A DNA stretch of 64,000 nt from Coprococcus sp. (GCA_017935345.1 JAGBHU010000016.1:186001-250000), one strand, 5' to 3'; shown: positions 1 through 9,223, counted from the stretch's first letter. The notes: generated by a model not told the origin, from the letters alone. Numbers and translations are program-made.

Positions 1-678
1 TTCCTTAGGATGAAGGATATTGCACATCTATTTAAACAGGAAAAAATTGTCAATAATGCTTATACTGCTGCTGCGTGCTATTATATTGCGTCAAATGCCG
101 ATGAGGCTGATGATCAGAAGATCGTTACATGCTTTAAACAACTGTATAGAGGAATCAAAAAAGAATATCCGTTGATTACAGGTGTTGACGATTATATGTA
201 TTTTACTGTTATGGCAATTCAGGGACTTGAAGTACATGGGACAATAGAAAGAATCAATACGATTTCCGAGCAGCTTCAGGTTTGCGGGATGAAGAAAAAT
301 GAACTGCAGGCACTTGCACTTACGGTTTTGCTTATGGAACATGATGATGAAGATTTGCTTTCAAAAGTTGTTGCGATGAGTGATACTTTGAAAGAAAAGG
401 GTGTCTCCCTGAACAGTTTTGGTATTTCTGCAAGTATTGCCGTGTTGGCAGAGCTTGATGAAGCGGATTGCAGCATTGTTGATGTATTTTTAGAGACGGT
501 TGCATATATCAGGACACTGGATGGTTATAGTGACGAATACATTGATGACGTTATGAGAACAATTATTGCAATATTATTTTTAACATATAGAAGCAGTCGG
601 AAGGATTTGGTAGAAACCCAGACCTTATGTTATCTGGTTCTTATGATGTCATGTTCTTCAACCACATTATTATTGTAA
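1..678 (+). CDS. DUF4003-like protein, 5'-truncated by the window edge
   Basis: The reading frame is open to base 1 (F-L-R codons precede the first ATG at 10), so the true start probably lies upstream and the 222 residues from that ATG are the C-terminal part. Visible landmarks are 'TAAACYYIAS', 'LITGVDDYMYF' and 'LQALALTVLLM', which resemble the DUF4003 family of cytosolic Firmicutes proteins (usually about 320 aa), function unknown. The tail ends in a low-complexity 'SSTTLLL'. It lies 89 bp upstream of the purine permease on the same strand; that gap contains the perfect 12-bp palindrome gagcatatgctc at 685-696 but no recognisable purine riboswitch. The family call comes from remembered sequence similarity and is moderate in certainty. 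Confidence 0.6.
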   Translation, partial: FLRMKDIAHLFKQEKIVNNAYTAAACYYIASNADEADDQKIVTCFKQLYRGIKKEYPLITGVDDYMYFTVMAIQGLEVHGTIERINTISEQLQVCGMKKNELQALALTVLLMEHDDEDLLSKVVAMSDTLKEKGVSLNSFGISASIAVLAELDEADCSIVDVFLETVAYIRTLDGYSDEYIDDVMRTIIAILFLTYRSSRKDLVETQTLCYLVLMMSCSSTTLLL

Positions 679-767
679 AGGAAAGAGCATATGCTCATGA
701 AAATAAACGGGTTGGAACAAGCTTTGCGGGTTCTGACCCTGTAAATAAAATACAAAGGAGAGGGAAG

Positions 768-2225
768 ATGGATAAATTCTTCAAAATTTCAGAACGTGGT
801 TCAACTGTCCGTACAGAGATCATGGCAGGAATCACGACATTTTTTGCGATGGCTTACATCGTACTTGTCAATCCGAATCAGGTGGCAGCAGAAGGAAAGA
901 ATGGCTGGCTTGCCGGCATTATACCTGAACTTTCGGGTGACCTTGGAACTATGTGGAATGCTGTTTTTATAGCATCTGTATTAGTAGCAGTTATCGGTAC
1001 CCTGCTCATGGCATTTCTTGCAAAGATGCCATATGCACAGGCGTGTGGAATGGGATTAAACTCATTCTTCTGTACAACCTTTGTATCGGGTGCTGCATTT
1101 GCAGGATGCAGTGTTATAGAAGGGTATCAGTCAGGTCTTGTCATTGTATTCTTATCAGGTATTGTGTTCCTTATTCTGTCAATAACGGGACTTCGTCAGT
1201 ACATAGCAAAGGCAATGCCGGAATGTCTTAAGAAATCAATACCTGCCGGTATCGGATTATTTATTGCATTTATAGGACTGAAGGGTGCCGGAATCGTCGA
1301 ATCAAACCAGTATACACTTGTACAGTTCTTCGATTTCCATGGAACGATACAGAATGCCGAAACAGCAAGAGATGCATGGAATGCAATTGTTCCTGTAGTT
1401 GTTGCCTTAATCGGAATTATTATTATTGGTATTCTTGCAAAGTTAAATGTTAAGGGAAATATCGTTATCGGAATTATCGCTTCAACGATTTTGTATTATG
1501 TATTTAAGCTTGAGACACCTACTTTTGATGTAAGTAATATCGGTCAGTCATTCAAGGATTTTGCTGATATTGGTTTAGGCGGTCTCTTTAAGGGGGATGC
1601 ATGGTCAAATGCATTTAATGCAAGCTATATAGGTGGAATTTTCTCAGCAGTTATGCTGATTATTGTGTTCTGTCTTGTGGATATGTTTGATACGATCGGA
1701 ACATTGTATGGTACTGCATCACAGGCAAATATGCTTGATGAAAATGGGGACCCTGTCAATCTTGATAAGAGTATGATGTGTGATTCCATCGGTACTGTTT
1801 CAGGTGCATTACTCGGTACATCAACATGTACGACTTTTGTCGAATCAGCTTCCGGTATAGCAGCAGGTGGTAGAACAGGTCTTACAAGCTTGGTTACAGC
1901 TTTATGTTTTGTTGTTTGTCTGTTCCTTAGCCCGATTGCAGGTGTAATTCCTACATGTGCTACGGCACCGGCACTTATATTTGTTGGTGTTCTTATGGCA
2001 AAGAACTTTGCAAAGGTAGATATGGATGATATGCGGTCAGCAGTACCTGCTTTCTTAACATTCCTTATGATGCCTCTTACATATTCGATTTCAAATGGTA
2101 TTGGTATCGGTTCGATTGCATATGTTCTTATTACATTATTTACAGGTAATTATAAGAAGAGGGATATCGTAGTAACGATTATTGCCGCTCTTTTCGTAGT
2201 GAAATTTATATTTGTAACCATGTAG
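768..2225 (+). CDS. NCS2/AzgA-type purine (guanine/hypoxanthine) permease
   Basis: A 485-aa polytopic membrane protein. The start at 768 is chosen because it follows the strong ribosome site 'aaaggagagg'; an in-frame ATG at 627 lies inside the upstream gene and lacks one. The N-terminal 'ITTFFAMAYIVLVNP' and the later 'GTSTCTTFVESASGIAAGGRTG' segment (positions about 1812-1878) are typical of the AzgA branch of the nucleobase:cation symporter-2 family, which includes Bacillus PbuG and PbuO. About 12 hydrophobic segments are apparent. Expected role: proton-coupled uptake of guanine, hypoxanthine or adenine for salvage. Exact substrate cannot be read from the sequence. It ends at a shared convergent terminator facing the AEC transporter. 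Confidence 0.9.
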   Translation: MDKFFKISERGSTVRTEIMAGITTFFAMAYIVLVNPNQVAAEGKNGWLAGIIPELSGDLGTMWNAVFIASVLVAVIGTLLMAFLAKMPYAQACGMGLNSFFCTTFVSGAAFAGCSVIEGYQSGLVIVFLSGIVFLILSITGLRQYIAKAMPECLKKSIPAGIGLFIAFIGLKGAGIVESNQYTLVQFFDFHGTIQNAETARDAWNAIVPVVVALIGIIIIGILAKLNVKGNIVIGIIASTILYYVFKLETPTFDVSNIGQSFKDFADIGLGGLFKGDAWSNAFNASYIGGIFSAVMLIIVFCLVDMFDTIGTLYGTASQANMLDENGDPVNLDKSMMCDSIGTVSGALLGTSTCTTFVESASGIAAGGRTGLTSLVTALCFVVCLFLSPIAGVIPTCATAPALIFVGVLMAKNFAKVDMDDMRSAVPAFLTFLMMPLTYSISNGIGIGSIAYVLITLFTGNYKKRDIVVTIIAALFVVKFIFVTM

Positions 2226-2238
2226 TGTATAGCATTAT

Positions 2239-2300
2239 AAAAGAGTATATCTGTGTTGTATTGAAAGCATCGAAGCCGCAGCACAGATATACTCTTTTTT
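2239..2300. terminator. Bidirectional intrinsic terminator, permease / AEC transporter
   Basis: Arms aaaagagtatatctgtg (2239-2255) and cacagatatactctttt (2282-2298) pair fully, followed by a T run; the A run on the other side serves the minus strand. The right arm is itself part of a tandem 38-bp repeat, so the left arm could instead pair, through one G-U wobble, with the next repeat copy. Confidence 0.85.
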
Positions 2301-2390
2301 TAAATCGGTGCAAATGCAGCACGGATATACTCTTTTTTTAAATCGGTGCAAATGTAGCACGGATATACTTCTTTTTAAATCAGGGCAAAT
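2278..2390. repeat. Three tandem 38-bp units copying a gene end plus terminator arm
   Basis: Units at 2278-2315 (38 bp), 2316-2353 (38 bp) and 2354-2390 (37 bp). Units 1 and 2 differ at one base; unit 3 differs from them at several. Each carries 'gcacRgatatact', a T run and 'aaatcggtgcaaat' or its variant. Read on the minus strand, unit 3 contains the last five codons and stop of the AEC transporter (TTT GCC CTG ATT TAA), and units 1 and 2 carry TTT GCA CCG ATT TAA, so the array appears to be an expansion of the gene's 3' end together with its terminator. Confidence 0.9.
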
Positions 2391-3289
2391 ATTACAGGTA
2401 TGGTTATCAGAGAGAGTATACTGGAAATCAGAGTCATGGATGCCCCCACAGAGGTGTCCTGTCCATATGCAGCCGGAATGATTATGGTATTTAAGCCGAG
2501 CGGCATTGCCAGTGTACATATGGCAAGCGGCATTGCAGACTGTCCAAGTCCCGTAACTTTAAACAGCAGCAGGAAGATTATTGGAATGACAACAAGACGG
2601 ATGCCTGATATGATATATATTTTGGGATTATTTATCAGTGAGCCAAGCCGATAGTGACCGATAATCATTCCCGTAAGAAGCATGGCAATAGGGGACATGC
2701 AGCTTCCGAATGAAGAAACCGTGCTGATGAAAAATGTCGGCAGCGGAATCGTTACAAGTCCCAGTATCAATCCAAGTATCATGGATATGGATATTGGATT
2801 AATCAGTGATGATAGTTTTATTCCGGATTGTTCGTTTTTGAGCCAACTGATTCCGATGGTATATGTGAATATGGTCAGCGGGATATTATATATCATGTAT
2901 TCAAATAAAAAGTCGATACCAAATATACCCAGAGCCAGAGCATTTCCCATAAAGTTATAGTTGGGTGTAATGAGTGAGTAACGAAACAGATTTTTTTGGT
3001 AATGATCCGTTGTCAGTGCGGATGATGCAAATAAAGAAATAGCAATGGTAATCATAAGGACTATCAGGGCGGCAGTCAGTGTGGATATATGATGTGAGAG
3101 ATTATTGATAGAAGATTTTTCTATAAAAGTATTTAAGATCAGACATGGAATGAGGAGATAGTTCTCCAGTTTGGCAAGTATATTTGCAGAATTGTCAGGA
3201 AGCACTTTTGTTTTTGTTAAAATATATCCTGCGATAATGCATAAAAATAAAATAAGCATCTGATTAAATGTTGTAAAAAAAATCTGCAT
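2375..3289 (-). CDS. AEC-family auxin-efflux-carrier-like transporter
   Basis: A 304-aa membrane protein with about ten hydrophobic helices. The start at 3289 follows 'aaaaaggag' on the minus strand. The opening segment 'LCIIAGYILTKTKVLPD' and the C-terminal 'LAMPLGLNTIIIPAAYG' stretch resemble the AEC (PF03547) permease family, whose bacterial members export or import dicarboxylates and other organic anions; the substrate here is unknown. It is transcribed toward the purine permease, and its stop codon lies within the third unit of a tandem repeat that also forms the shared terminator. No partner gene is adjacent, and a tRNA gene lies upstream on the same strand. Confidence 0.88.
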   Translation of the reverse strand: MQIFFTTFNQMLILFLCIIAGYILTKTKVLPDNSANILAKLENYLLIPCLILNTFIEKSSINNLSHHISTLTAALIVLMITIAISLFASSALTTDHYQKNLFRYSLITPNYNFMGNALALGIFGIDFLFEYMIYNIPLTIFTYTIGISWLKNEQSGIKLSSLINPISISMILGLILGLVTIPLPTFFISTVSSFGSCMSPIAMLLTGMIIGHYRLGSLINNPKIYIISGIRLVVIPIIFLLLFKVTGLGQSAMPLAICTLAMPLGLNTIIIPAAYGQDTSVGASMTLISSILSLITIPVIFALI

Positions 3290-3371
3290 AACGAAATCTC
3301 CTTTTTATAACTGATTTGTGGTTTAACAGTCTCTTTTATGAGATTTAGTATATACAGATATCAAAAAAATA

Positions 3372-3443
3372 CGCACCAGAGAGGAATCGAACCTCCGCAC
3401 ACGGCTCCGGAGGCCGTTGCTCTATCCACTGAGCTACTGGTGC
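3372..3443 (-). tRNA. tRNA-Arg (anticodon CCG)
   Basis: A complete cloverleaf on the minus strand: acceptor GCACCAG/CTGGTGC, D arm GCTC/GAGC, anticodon stem ACGGC/GCCGT with loop CTCCGGA (anticodon CCG, reads CGG), and T arm GGAGG TTCGATT CCTCT. The 3' CCA is not encoded. A T run follows the gene on the minus strand. Confidence 0.97.
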
Positions 3444-3452
3444 ACAAGTAAT

Positions 3453-3481
3453 ATAATACTATAAATGGATATGAATATCAA
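3453..3481 (-). promoter_or_regulatory. Candidate sigma-A promoter for tRNA-Arg
   Basis: On the minus strand, TTGATA (3476-3481) and TATTAT (3453-3458) are separated by 17 bp, ending about 10 bp before the tRNA 5' end. Confidence 0.55.
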
Positions 3482-3572
3482 ATAAAAAATTCGTTAAGTA
3501 TACTGTTTTAAAATATATGATGGCGATTCTGTTTGCTGTGAACAGTTATAAATTGTTAATAAATACATAGGT

Positions 3573-3602
3573 TTGGTAGTCTTGCAATTTATATAGTATA
3601 AT
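3573..3602 (+). promoter_or_regulatory. Candidate promoter for the acidic-repeat protein
   Basis: A perfect -10 TATAAT (3597-3602) lies 18 bp downstream of TTGGTA (3573-3578), with the ATG about 57 bp further on. Confidence 0.45.
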
Positions 3603-3658
3603 GTTAAAATTCATAGGAAATATACGTATTTTATTTGATATACAAATGAGGAGACTTT

Positions 3659-4756
3659 ATGGCAAGACGTAGAAAATCCCAAAATAACATAGAAGAAGAT
3701 ATAATGGAATTTGCGGTTGAAGCTGATGCAGAGGCAGATGGTAAAGCATTAGCCGATGCCGGACATGCAGATGAATCGGAAGATGGCGATGATTTAGATT
3801 ATGCAGATGAATCGGAAGATGGCGATGAATCAGATTATGCAGCGGAATCGGAAGATGGCGATGAATCAGGTGATGCAACCGAATCGGAAGATGACGATGA
3901 TTTAGATTATGCAGTGGAATCGGAAGATGGCGATGAATCAGATTATGCAGCGGAATCGGACTATGATGATGATTTAGATTATGCTTCTGCGTATTATGAC
4001 GACGATGAATCGGATGATTATGATGATGTAGAAGATTATTTTGATGATAAGCCGCAGAAAAAGAGGAAATCTTCTCAGCTTGATATTTTAGATGATGATT
4101 ATATAAAAGAAAATATGATGCATAAATCGGGAGGAAAGACAGTAGTCCTTATCATTGCATGGATTATATTTGCGGTACTATGTGCATCCTATGTGTATGT
4201 TTTCTTTATCAGAAAGGATAAAGAAGAAAAAATACCGGGCAAGGACAATACAGTAGTGCTTGAGATTCCTGATGGGGCAAATTACAGCAGGTGTGAAATA
4301 GAGGAAATTAATCAGCTAATCAATCATTATTTATTGGCGAGAGTAAATTGTAATCAGGAGACATTGAAGACACTTGTTACAGACCCTTCCCAGTTTGATG
4401 ATATGACTGTACTGGAACAGGCGGCGGAATATATCATTGGCTATGAGGAAACTACCTGTTATATTGCAAATGGCTATGATGAAAACGGATATATCGTGAT
4501 TGAATTATCATATTTGAAAATATCAAATGTCCGGTCTGAGCCGCTTGATATTATGTCATTCTATGTAGTTAAAGATGCGGATGGAGGATATAAGATCGAT
4601 AATTCAAAGCTTTCTGTGGAAGTAGCCAATTATGTGTCTGAGGTTAAAGCGACACAGAATATACAGGATATATATATTCATGTAAAGGAAAATAATGACT
4701 ATCTTCTTGATACGGATACTACATTTGCAGACTTTTACAATCTGATTAATAAATAA
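3659..4756 (+). CDS. Acidic-repeat, single-pass membrane protein of unknown function
   Basis: A 365-aa protein that I do not recognise. Residues 1-25 are basic and mixed; residues ~25-130 are a very acidic Asp/Glu/Ser/Tyr/Ala tract built from near-repeats of 'ESEDGDESDYA'. A basic patch 'KPQKKRK' (~133-140) is followed by one transmembrane helix (~162-183, 'VVLIIAWIIFAVLCASYVYVFF') and a ~180-residue C-terminal domain without low complexity. The basic residues on the N-terminal side of the helix suggest the acidic tail is cytosolic and the C-terminal domain is outside, possibly an NTF2-like fold (weak inference). The ribosome site is 'atgagga'. It stands alone between tRNA-Arg and a convergent regulator. 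The repeat DNA (about 3766-3960) should be prone to copy-number change. Confidence 0.85.
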   Translation: MARRRKSQNNIEEDIMEFAVEADAEADGKALADAGHADESEDGDDLDYADESEDGDESDYAAESEDGDESGDATESEDDDDLDYAVESEDGDESDYAAESDYDDDLDYASAYYDDDESDDYDDVEDYFDDKPQKKRKSSQLDILDDDYIKENMMHKSGGKTVVLIIAWIIFAVLCASYVYVFFIRKDKEEKIPGKDNTVVLEIPDGANYSRCEIEEINQLINHYLLARVNCNQETLKTLVTDPSQFDDMTVLEQAAEYIIGYEETTCYIANGYDENGYIVIELSYLKISNVRSEPLDIMSFYVVKDADGGYKIDNSKLSVEVANYVSEVKATQNIQDIYIHVKENNDYLLDTDTTFADFYNLINK

Positions 4757-4768
4757 AGAATGAAAGAC

Positions 4769-4814
4769 AAAGAGGATATACATCTCTCAAGAGCAGAGTT
4801 TGTATATCCTCTTT
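4769..4814. terminator. Bidirectional terminator between acidic-repeat gene and Lrp gene
   Basis: Arms aaagaggatataca (4769-4782) and tgtatatcctcttt (4801-4814) pair perfectly around an 18-nt loop, between two convergent genes. Confidence 0.85.
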
Positions 4815-4844
4815 ATTGAAACGAAAAAGTATGTACCCATTTGT

Positions 4845-5312
4845 TTATATTGCATTTTCGTTGACGGATGAAGTTGAAATGCCGATATCTACCCCCCTTG
4901 TAGTGACAGGAGTAGAAAAGACAATTTGTGTTTCTGTGCTGCCGAATTTCTGAAGCTGTCCGATAAATGTGTCAAGCTCCATTGTATTTGGAAAGCAGAC
5001 TTTAATCAGAATGGAATATGCGCCTGTTACGCAATTACATTCCAGTACATTTGGACATGCTTCTACAAATGGATAGAATATTGGCTTTTGCTTTGGGTCC
5101 AGTGCCAAATTGATAAATGCTGTTATGTGATATCCCAAAGCTTCCGGATTGATTACGGCATGATAGCCTGTAATAATTCCTGCTTTTTCCAGTCTGTCTA
5201 TTCTCGCTGAAACTGCCGGCGATGATAGGAATACTTTGCCTGCCAGATATTTTAACGGGGTTCTGGCATTTCCCTGCAAAAGATGAAGTATCATTTTATC
5301 GATATTATCCAT
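4845..5312 (-). CDS. Lrp/AsnC-family transcriptional regulator
   Basis: A 155-aa cytosolic DNA-binding protein. The start at ATG 5312 (M-D-N-I-D) is preferred because 'aggatg' lies at a proper distance, whereas the GTG at 5321 overlaps that site. An N-terminal winged helix ('LLQGNARTPLKYLAGKVFLS', ~8-27, then 'VSARIDRLEKAGIITGY') is followed by an alpha/beta RAM effector domain ('NVLECNCVTGAYSILIK', ~85-102). Such proteins form octamers and sense amino acids. No amino-acid gene is adjacent, so the regulon is unknown. Its transcript probably begins with a very short hairpin leader (5350-5384), implying transcription attenuation. Confidence 0.92.
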   Translation of the reverse strand: MDNIDKMILHLLQGNARTPLKYLAGKVFLSSPAVSARIDRLEKAGIITGYHAVINPEALGYHITAFINLALDPKQKPIFYPFVEACPNVLECNCVTGAYSILIKVCFPNTMELDTFIGQLQKFGSTETQIVFSTPVTTRGVDIGISTSSVNENAI

Positions 5313-5349
5313 TCCAATCACATCCTAACTATAAAAATATGTTTGACGC

Positions 5350-5384
5350 AAAAAAAGGGGGTGTGCTTCAAATGAAACACACCC
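5350..5384 (-). terminator. Leader intrinsic terminator / attenuator upstream of Lrp gene
   Basis: On the minus strand, GGGTGTGTTTC-atttG... folds onto GAAGCACACCC with one U-G wobble that would be a C-A mismatch on the plus strand, so the structure belongs to the minus-strand RNA. CC and seven Ts follow (5350-5356). It lies only a few bases downstream of the predicted start site. Flanking ACGCAA/TTGCGT could extend the stem. Confidence 0.7.
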
Positions 5385-5397
5385 TTGCGTTTCGATT

Positions 5398-5425
5398 ATT
5401 ATAACACAGTAAAACAAAAATACAA
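5398..5425 (-). promoter_or_regulatory. Candidate promoter for the Lrp gene
   Basis: On the minus strand, TTGTAT (5420-5425) and a perfect TATAAT (5398-5403) are 16 bp apart. The expected start near 5390 places the terminator hairpin at the very 5' end of the RNA. Confidence 0.6.
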
Positions 5426-5543
5426 CCCTTAAAATAAAAAAACACGATGTTGAAATTTGAACATTAGAATGGTATCATTCCTTTAATAGTTTTTTTGTAA
5501 GACTTATAAAGCAGTATGGAAGAAAATGGCAGGAGCAGCAGTT

Positions 5544-6278
5544 ATGTCAGAGGGAATAAGACTGAATAAATATTTAAGTGAGGCTGGCGTGTGTTCCAGA
5601 CGGACAGCAGATGATTATATAGAAAAGGGACTTGTAAAGATCAATGGCGAGACTGCCATAACAGGGCAGAGGATTATGGAAGGTGATACGGTTACCTTCA
5701 AGGGAAAAACCATAAAGAATCATGATAAATCTGTGATACTTGCATATTATAAGCCGACAGGCCTTACCTGTACGGCGGCAAAGGAGGATCCTGACAATAT
5801 CTTTGACCATATCCATTATCCTATTAGGCTGCAGTATGTGGGCAGACTGGACAAGGATTCCCAAGGATTATTACTGCTTACGAATGACGGGGATTTGTCA
5901 AATGCCGTTTCGAAATCCATCAATAACCATGAGAAGGAATACAGAGTCCGCGTCAATAAGCCTGTGACAGAGGAGTTCCTTCGGGGTATGGCAGAGGGTG
6001 TACCGATTCTTGATACGGTAACAAAGAAATGCCGATTAAAAAAAATAGACAATTATTCTTTTTATATCGTTTTAACGCAGGGCTTGAACAGACAAATCAG
6101 GCGGATGTGTGATTATTTTGGATATAAGGTTATAAACCTGAAAAGAATAAGAGTATGTAATATAAAGCTTGGGAATATGAAACCGGGAGAACTTAGAAAA
6201 TTAACGCCTGCTGAGGAAGCAGAGCTTAGACAGATGGTTGGAGATTTTGGGGGCAGAAAGAGGAAAGCCGGAATTTAG
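5544..6278 (+). CDS. rluF: RsuA/RluF-family 23S rRNA pseudouridine synthase
   Basis: About 244 aa. The start at 5544 (M-S-E-G-I-R) follows 'aggag' by 8 nt and fits the family; an in-frame ATG at 5526 is an alternative. An S4 RNA-binding domain (~4-55, 'IRLNKYLSEAGVCSRR') precedes the catalytic domain with 'GRLDKDSQGLL' (catalytic Asp about residue 103) and the RluF-like C-terminal 'QGLNRQIRRMCDYFGY'. It isomerises a uridine of 23S rRNA in the helix targeted by E. coli RluF; the exact site here is inferred. It leads a co-directional run with ligA, metA, mtnN and luxS, only 36 bp upstream of ligA. Confidence 0.85.
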   Translation: MSEGIRLNKYLSEAGVCSRRTADDYIEKGLVKINGETAITGQRIMEGDTVTFKGKTIKNHDKSVILAYYKPTGLTCTAAKEDPDNIFDHIHYPIRLQYVGRLDKDSQGLLLLTNDGDLSNAVSKSINNHEKEYRVRVNKPVTEEFLRGMAEGVPILDTVTKKCRLKKIDNYSFYIVLTQGLNRQIRRMCDYFGYKVINLKRIRVCNIKLGNMKPGELRKLTPAEEAELRQMVGDFGGRKRKAGI

Positions 6279-6314
6279 AGATATGGCAATCCGAAAGAGA
6301 GAAGAGGTATCGTT

Positions 6315-8282
6315 TTGGACAAGATAAGCAGAATAAAAGAATTGGTTGAAAAACTGAATGAGGCTTCAAAGAAGTATTACATGGAAGATACGGAGGTTAT
6401 GAGTAACCTTGAGTATGATGCGTTGTATGATGAATTAGTTGCGCTTGAAAACGAAACGGGTATGGTGATGAAGGGTAGTCCGACGGTCAAGGTAGGTTAC
6501 GAGGTCGTAAGCGAGCTGCCAAAGGAAACTCATGAGCATCCGATGCTGTCTCTTGATAAGACAAAGGATGTGGAGGCGCTTACAGCATGGCTTGGCAGCC
6601 AGAAGGGTGTTATTTCATGGAAACTGGACGGACTTACGGTAGTTCTTACCTATGAGAATGGTGTTATGACAAAAGCCATTACCCGTGGAAACGGAGAGGT
6701 CGGTGAGCTGATTACAAATAATGCGAAAGTATTTGCAAATGTTCCACATAAAATTCCGTATCAAGGTAAGCTGACCATACGTGGTGAGGCGGTCATAAAG
6801 TATTCGGATTTCAATATTATAAATGAAAAAATCGCAGATACAGAGGCAAAATATAAAAATCCAAGAAATTTGTGCAGCGGTTCCGTAAGACAGTTAAATA
6901 ACAAGATAACAGAAGAAAGGAACGTGCATTTTTTTGCATTTAACCTTGTGGATGGGAATGATGTGGATTTTAAGAATTCATTTTCCTACCAGCTTGACTG
7001 GCTTTCCGAGCAGGGCTTTGATGTAGTGGAGCATTATGTAACAGATGCAAAAGAGCTGCCTGAATATGTGGCATCCTTTGCCCTTAAGGTAACGGAAAAT
7101 GATTTCCCTTCAGACGGTCTGGTGTTGGTGCTTGAGGATATAGCATATGGAAGAAGTCTTGGAAGAACCGCCAAGTTTCCGAGGGATTCTATGGCATTTA
7201 AATGGGCTGATGAAGAAGCAACCACGCATTTGCAGTATATAGAATGGAGTCCGTCCAGAACAGGGCTTATCAATCCGATTGCGGTATTTGACCCGGTAGA
7301 GCTGGAAGGAACGACGGTAAGCCGTGCAAGTATTCATAATGTAAGTATTCTGAAAGCACTTGCACTTGGTGTGGGCGATGAAATATCCGTATACAAAGCG
7401 AACATGATTATCCCGCAAATTGCAGCAAATCGTACAATGAGCGGAAATGCAGAGATACCGGCTTCCTGTCCGGCATGTGGCGGCGAGACAAAGATTGTAA
7501 AGGAAGAGGGGGCAAATAATTCCGGTGTGGAGACTCTTTACTGTACAAATGAGTATTGCCCTGCCAAGAAGATAAAGTCGTTTACCCATTATGTATCAAG
7601 AAATGCCATGAATATAGACGGGATGTCGGAGGCAACACTTGAACGGTTTATCGATGAGGGATTTCTGAATACGCTTGATGATTTGTACAAATTAGAGCAA
7701 TATCAGGAGCAGATCGTCAATATGGATGGCTTTGGCGAGAAGTCATACAATAAGCTTATTACAGCGATCAATGAGTCAAGAAATACGACAATGAGCCGTT
7801 TGATTAACGCTCTTGGGATTCCGAATGTCGGAGAGACAACGGCAAAACTGATTGCAAAACATTTTAAAAATGATTTGAATGCGGTTATGCGTGCGTCCGT
7901 AGAGGATTATATCGAAATAGACGGAGTAGGTCAGGTAATTGCAGAGGCGATAGTCAGATACTTTGCGAATGAGGAGAATTGTGATATTATAAATAAATTA
8001 CAGGCAGAGCTTACTTTTGAAGATGAAGCTGTTGACGGCGAACAGATATTTGAAGGAATGGTATTTGTTGTGACGGGTTCTGTCAACCATTTTGCAAACA
8101 GGGATGAGCTGAAGGATGTCATTGAAAGCAAGGGCGGCAAGGTAACCGGTTCGGTATCGGCAAAAACCACCTACCTGATCAATAATGATGTGACCTCCAA
8201 TTCTTCAAAAAATAAAAAGGCGAAAAGCCTGAATATTCCGATTATTTCGGAGGAGGAATTTTTAGAGCTGTGTAACAAATAA
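6315..8282 (+). CDS. ligA: NAD-dependent DNA ligase LigA
   Basis: 655 aa, the usual bacterial length, starting at a TTG preceded by 'gagaagagg'. An N-terminal Ia domain is followed by the adenylation domain with KLDG (Lys ~103), an OB fold, a four-cysteine zinc finger ('CPACGG'...'CTNEYCP', ~386-420), helix-hairpin-helix repeats ('[12 protein letters not shown]', '[15 protein letters not shown]') and a C-terminal BRCT domain (~578-653, '[16 protein letters not shown]'). It seals nicks during replication and repair using NAD+. The context '[10 protein letters not shown]' differs from the more common ExKIDG form, so this is a somewhat divergent LigA branch, but every domain is present. Confidence 0.95.
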   Translation: MDKISRIKELVEKLNEASKKYYMEDTEVMSNLEYDALYDELVALENETGMVMKGSPTVKVGYEVVSELPKETHEHPMLSLDKTKDVEALTAWLGSQKGVISWKLDGLTVVLTYENGVMTKAITRGNGEVGELITNNAKVFANVPHKIPYQGKLTIRGEAVIKYSDFNIINEKIADTEAKYKNPRNLCSGSVRQLNNKITEERNVHFFAFNLVDGNDVDFKNSFSYQLDWLSEQGFDVVEHYVTDAKELPEYVASFALKVTENDFPSDGLVLVLEDIAYGRSLGRTAKFPRDSMAFKWADEEATTHLQYIEWSPSRTGLINPIAVFDPVELEGTTVSRASIHNVSILKALALGVGDEISVYKANMIIPQIAANRTMSGNAEIPASCPACGGETKIVKEEGANNSGVETLYCTNEYCPAKKIKSFTHYVSRNAMNIDGMSEATLERFIDEGFLNTLDDLYKLEQYQEQIVNMDGFGEKSYNKLITAINESRNTTMSRLINALGIPNVGETTAKLIAKHFKNDLNAVMRASVEDYIEIDGVGQVIAEAIVRYFANEENCDIINKLQAELTFEDEAVDGEQIFEGMVFVVTGSVNHFANRDELKDVIESKGGKVTGSVSAKTTYLINNDVTSNSSKNKKAKSLNIPIISEEEFLELCNK

Positions 8283-8314
8283 GGTTATACACGAAACAGA
8301 AAGGACTTGATGGT

Positions 8315-9223
8315 ATGCCAATCAGAATAGATGATGATTTACCTGTAAAGAAAATACTTGAGGATGAAAATATATTTGTCATGGGAACGAGGAGAGCCCA
8401 TAGTCAGGATATAAGACCTCTTGACATTTTGATATTAAACCTCATGCCGCTGAAAGAGGATACAGAATTGCAGCTTATGAGAAGTCTGTCCAATACCCCG
8501 CTTCAGGTGAATATAACATTGCTTCGTACGGTGTCATATGAATCGAAGAATGTTACAAAAGGACATTTAGACAGATTTTATGAGAGTTTTGACAGTGTAA
8601 GAAGCAGAAAATGGGATGGTTTTATTATAACAGGTGCTCCTGTTGAAAAGATGGAATTTGAAGATGTGGAATATTGGGATGAGCTTCGTGAGATTATGGA
8701 CTGGTCGGAGACAAATGTAACTTCGACGATACATATTTGCTGGGGGGCTCAGGCAGGCTTATATTACAGATACGGTGTAAGGAAGTTTGACCTTCCGAAG
8801 AAGCTGTCAGGAATATATGAGCATCACACATTCCATAAGAAGACGCCGCTTGTAAGAGGTTTTGATGATTCGTTCAATGTGCCGCATTCCAGATATACCG
8901 GTGTGTCAAAGGAAGATATCGTGTCAAATGAACATCTGGAAATCGTTGCAGAGTCCGATGTGGCGGGTCCATATCTTATTATAGGCGATGGCGGTAAAAA
9001 CATATTTGTAACAGGTCATCCTGAGTATGATATATTGACACTGGATCAGGAATATCATCGTGATTTAAACAAGGGTCTCAATCCCGATATTCCTGTCAAT
9101 TATTATCCTGATGATGACCCTGCCAAGAAACCGATTAAATCATGGCGCTGCCATGCCAATACGCTGTATGCGAACTGGCTGAATTATTACGTGTATCAGG
9201 CAACACCATACGACTGGAGGTGA
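8315..9223 (+). CDS. metA: MetA-type homoserine O-acetyltransferase
   Basis: 302 aa. It acylates homoserine in the first committed step of methionine synthesis. The nucleophile Cys142 sits in '[14 protein letters not shown]', and 'GHPEYD' carries the catalytic His region. Glu111 in '[10 protein letters not shown]' is the residue known from MetA enzymes to favour acetyl-CoA; succinyl-CoA enzymes have Gly there, so despite the family name 'succinyltransferase' this is predicted to be an acetyltransferase. It lies 32 bp after ligA, and its stop codon abuts the mtnN start with a ribosome site inside its last codons, which implies translational coupling. No SAM riboswitch or T-box fits in the short gap. 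Confidence 0.93.
   Translation: MPIRIDDDLPVKKILEDENIFVMGTRRAHSQDIRPLDILILNLMPLKEDTELQLMRSLSNTPLQVNITLLRTVSYESKNVTKGHLDRFYESFDSVRSRKWDGFIITGAPVEKMEFEDVEYWDELREIMDWSETNVTSTIHICWGAQAGLYYRYGVRKFDLPKKLSGIYEHHTFHKKTPLVRGFDDSFNVPHSRYTGVSKEDIVSNEHLEIVAESDVAGPYLIIGDGGKNIFVTGHPEYDILTLDQEYHRDLNKGLNPDIPVNYYPDDDPAKKPIKSWRCHANTLYANWLNYYVYQATPYDWR

Noticed and set aside
679-767. Possible purine or preQ1 riboswitch in front of the permease
   Set aside because: The conserved purine core is absent, and the candidate hairpin (728-739) has only three base pairs, so no class is supported.
2235-2519. 94-codon minus-strand ORF at the tandem repeats
   Set aside because: It is produced by the repeated 38-bp units and overlaps the AEC gene; no ribosome site or known domain.
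8283-8314. SAM riboswitch or T-box before metA
   Set aside because: The 32-bp gap after ligA is too short for either.
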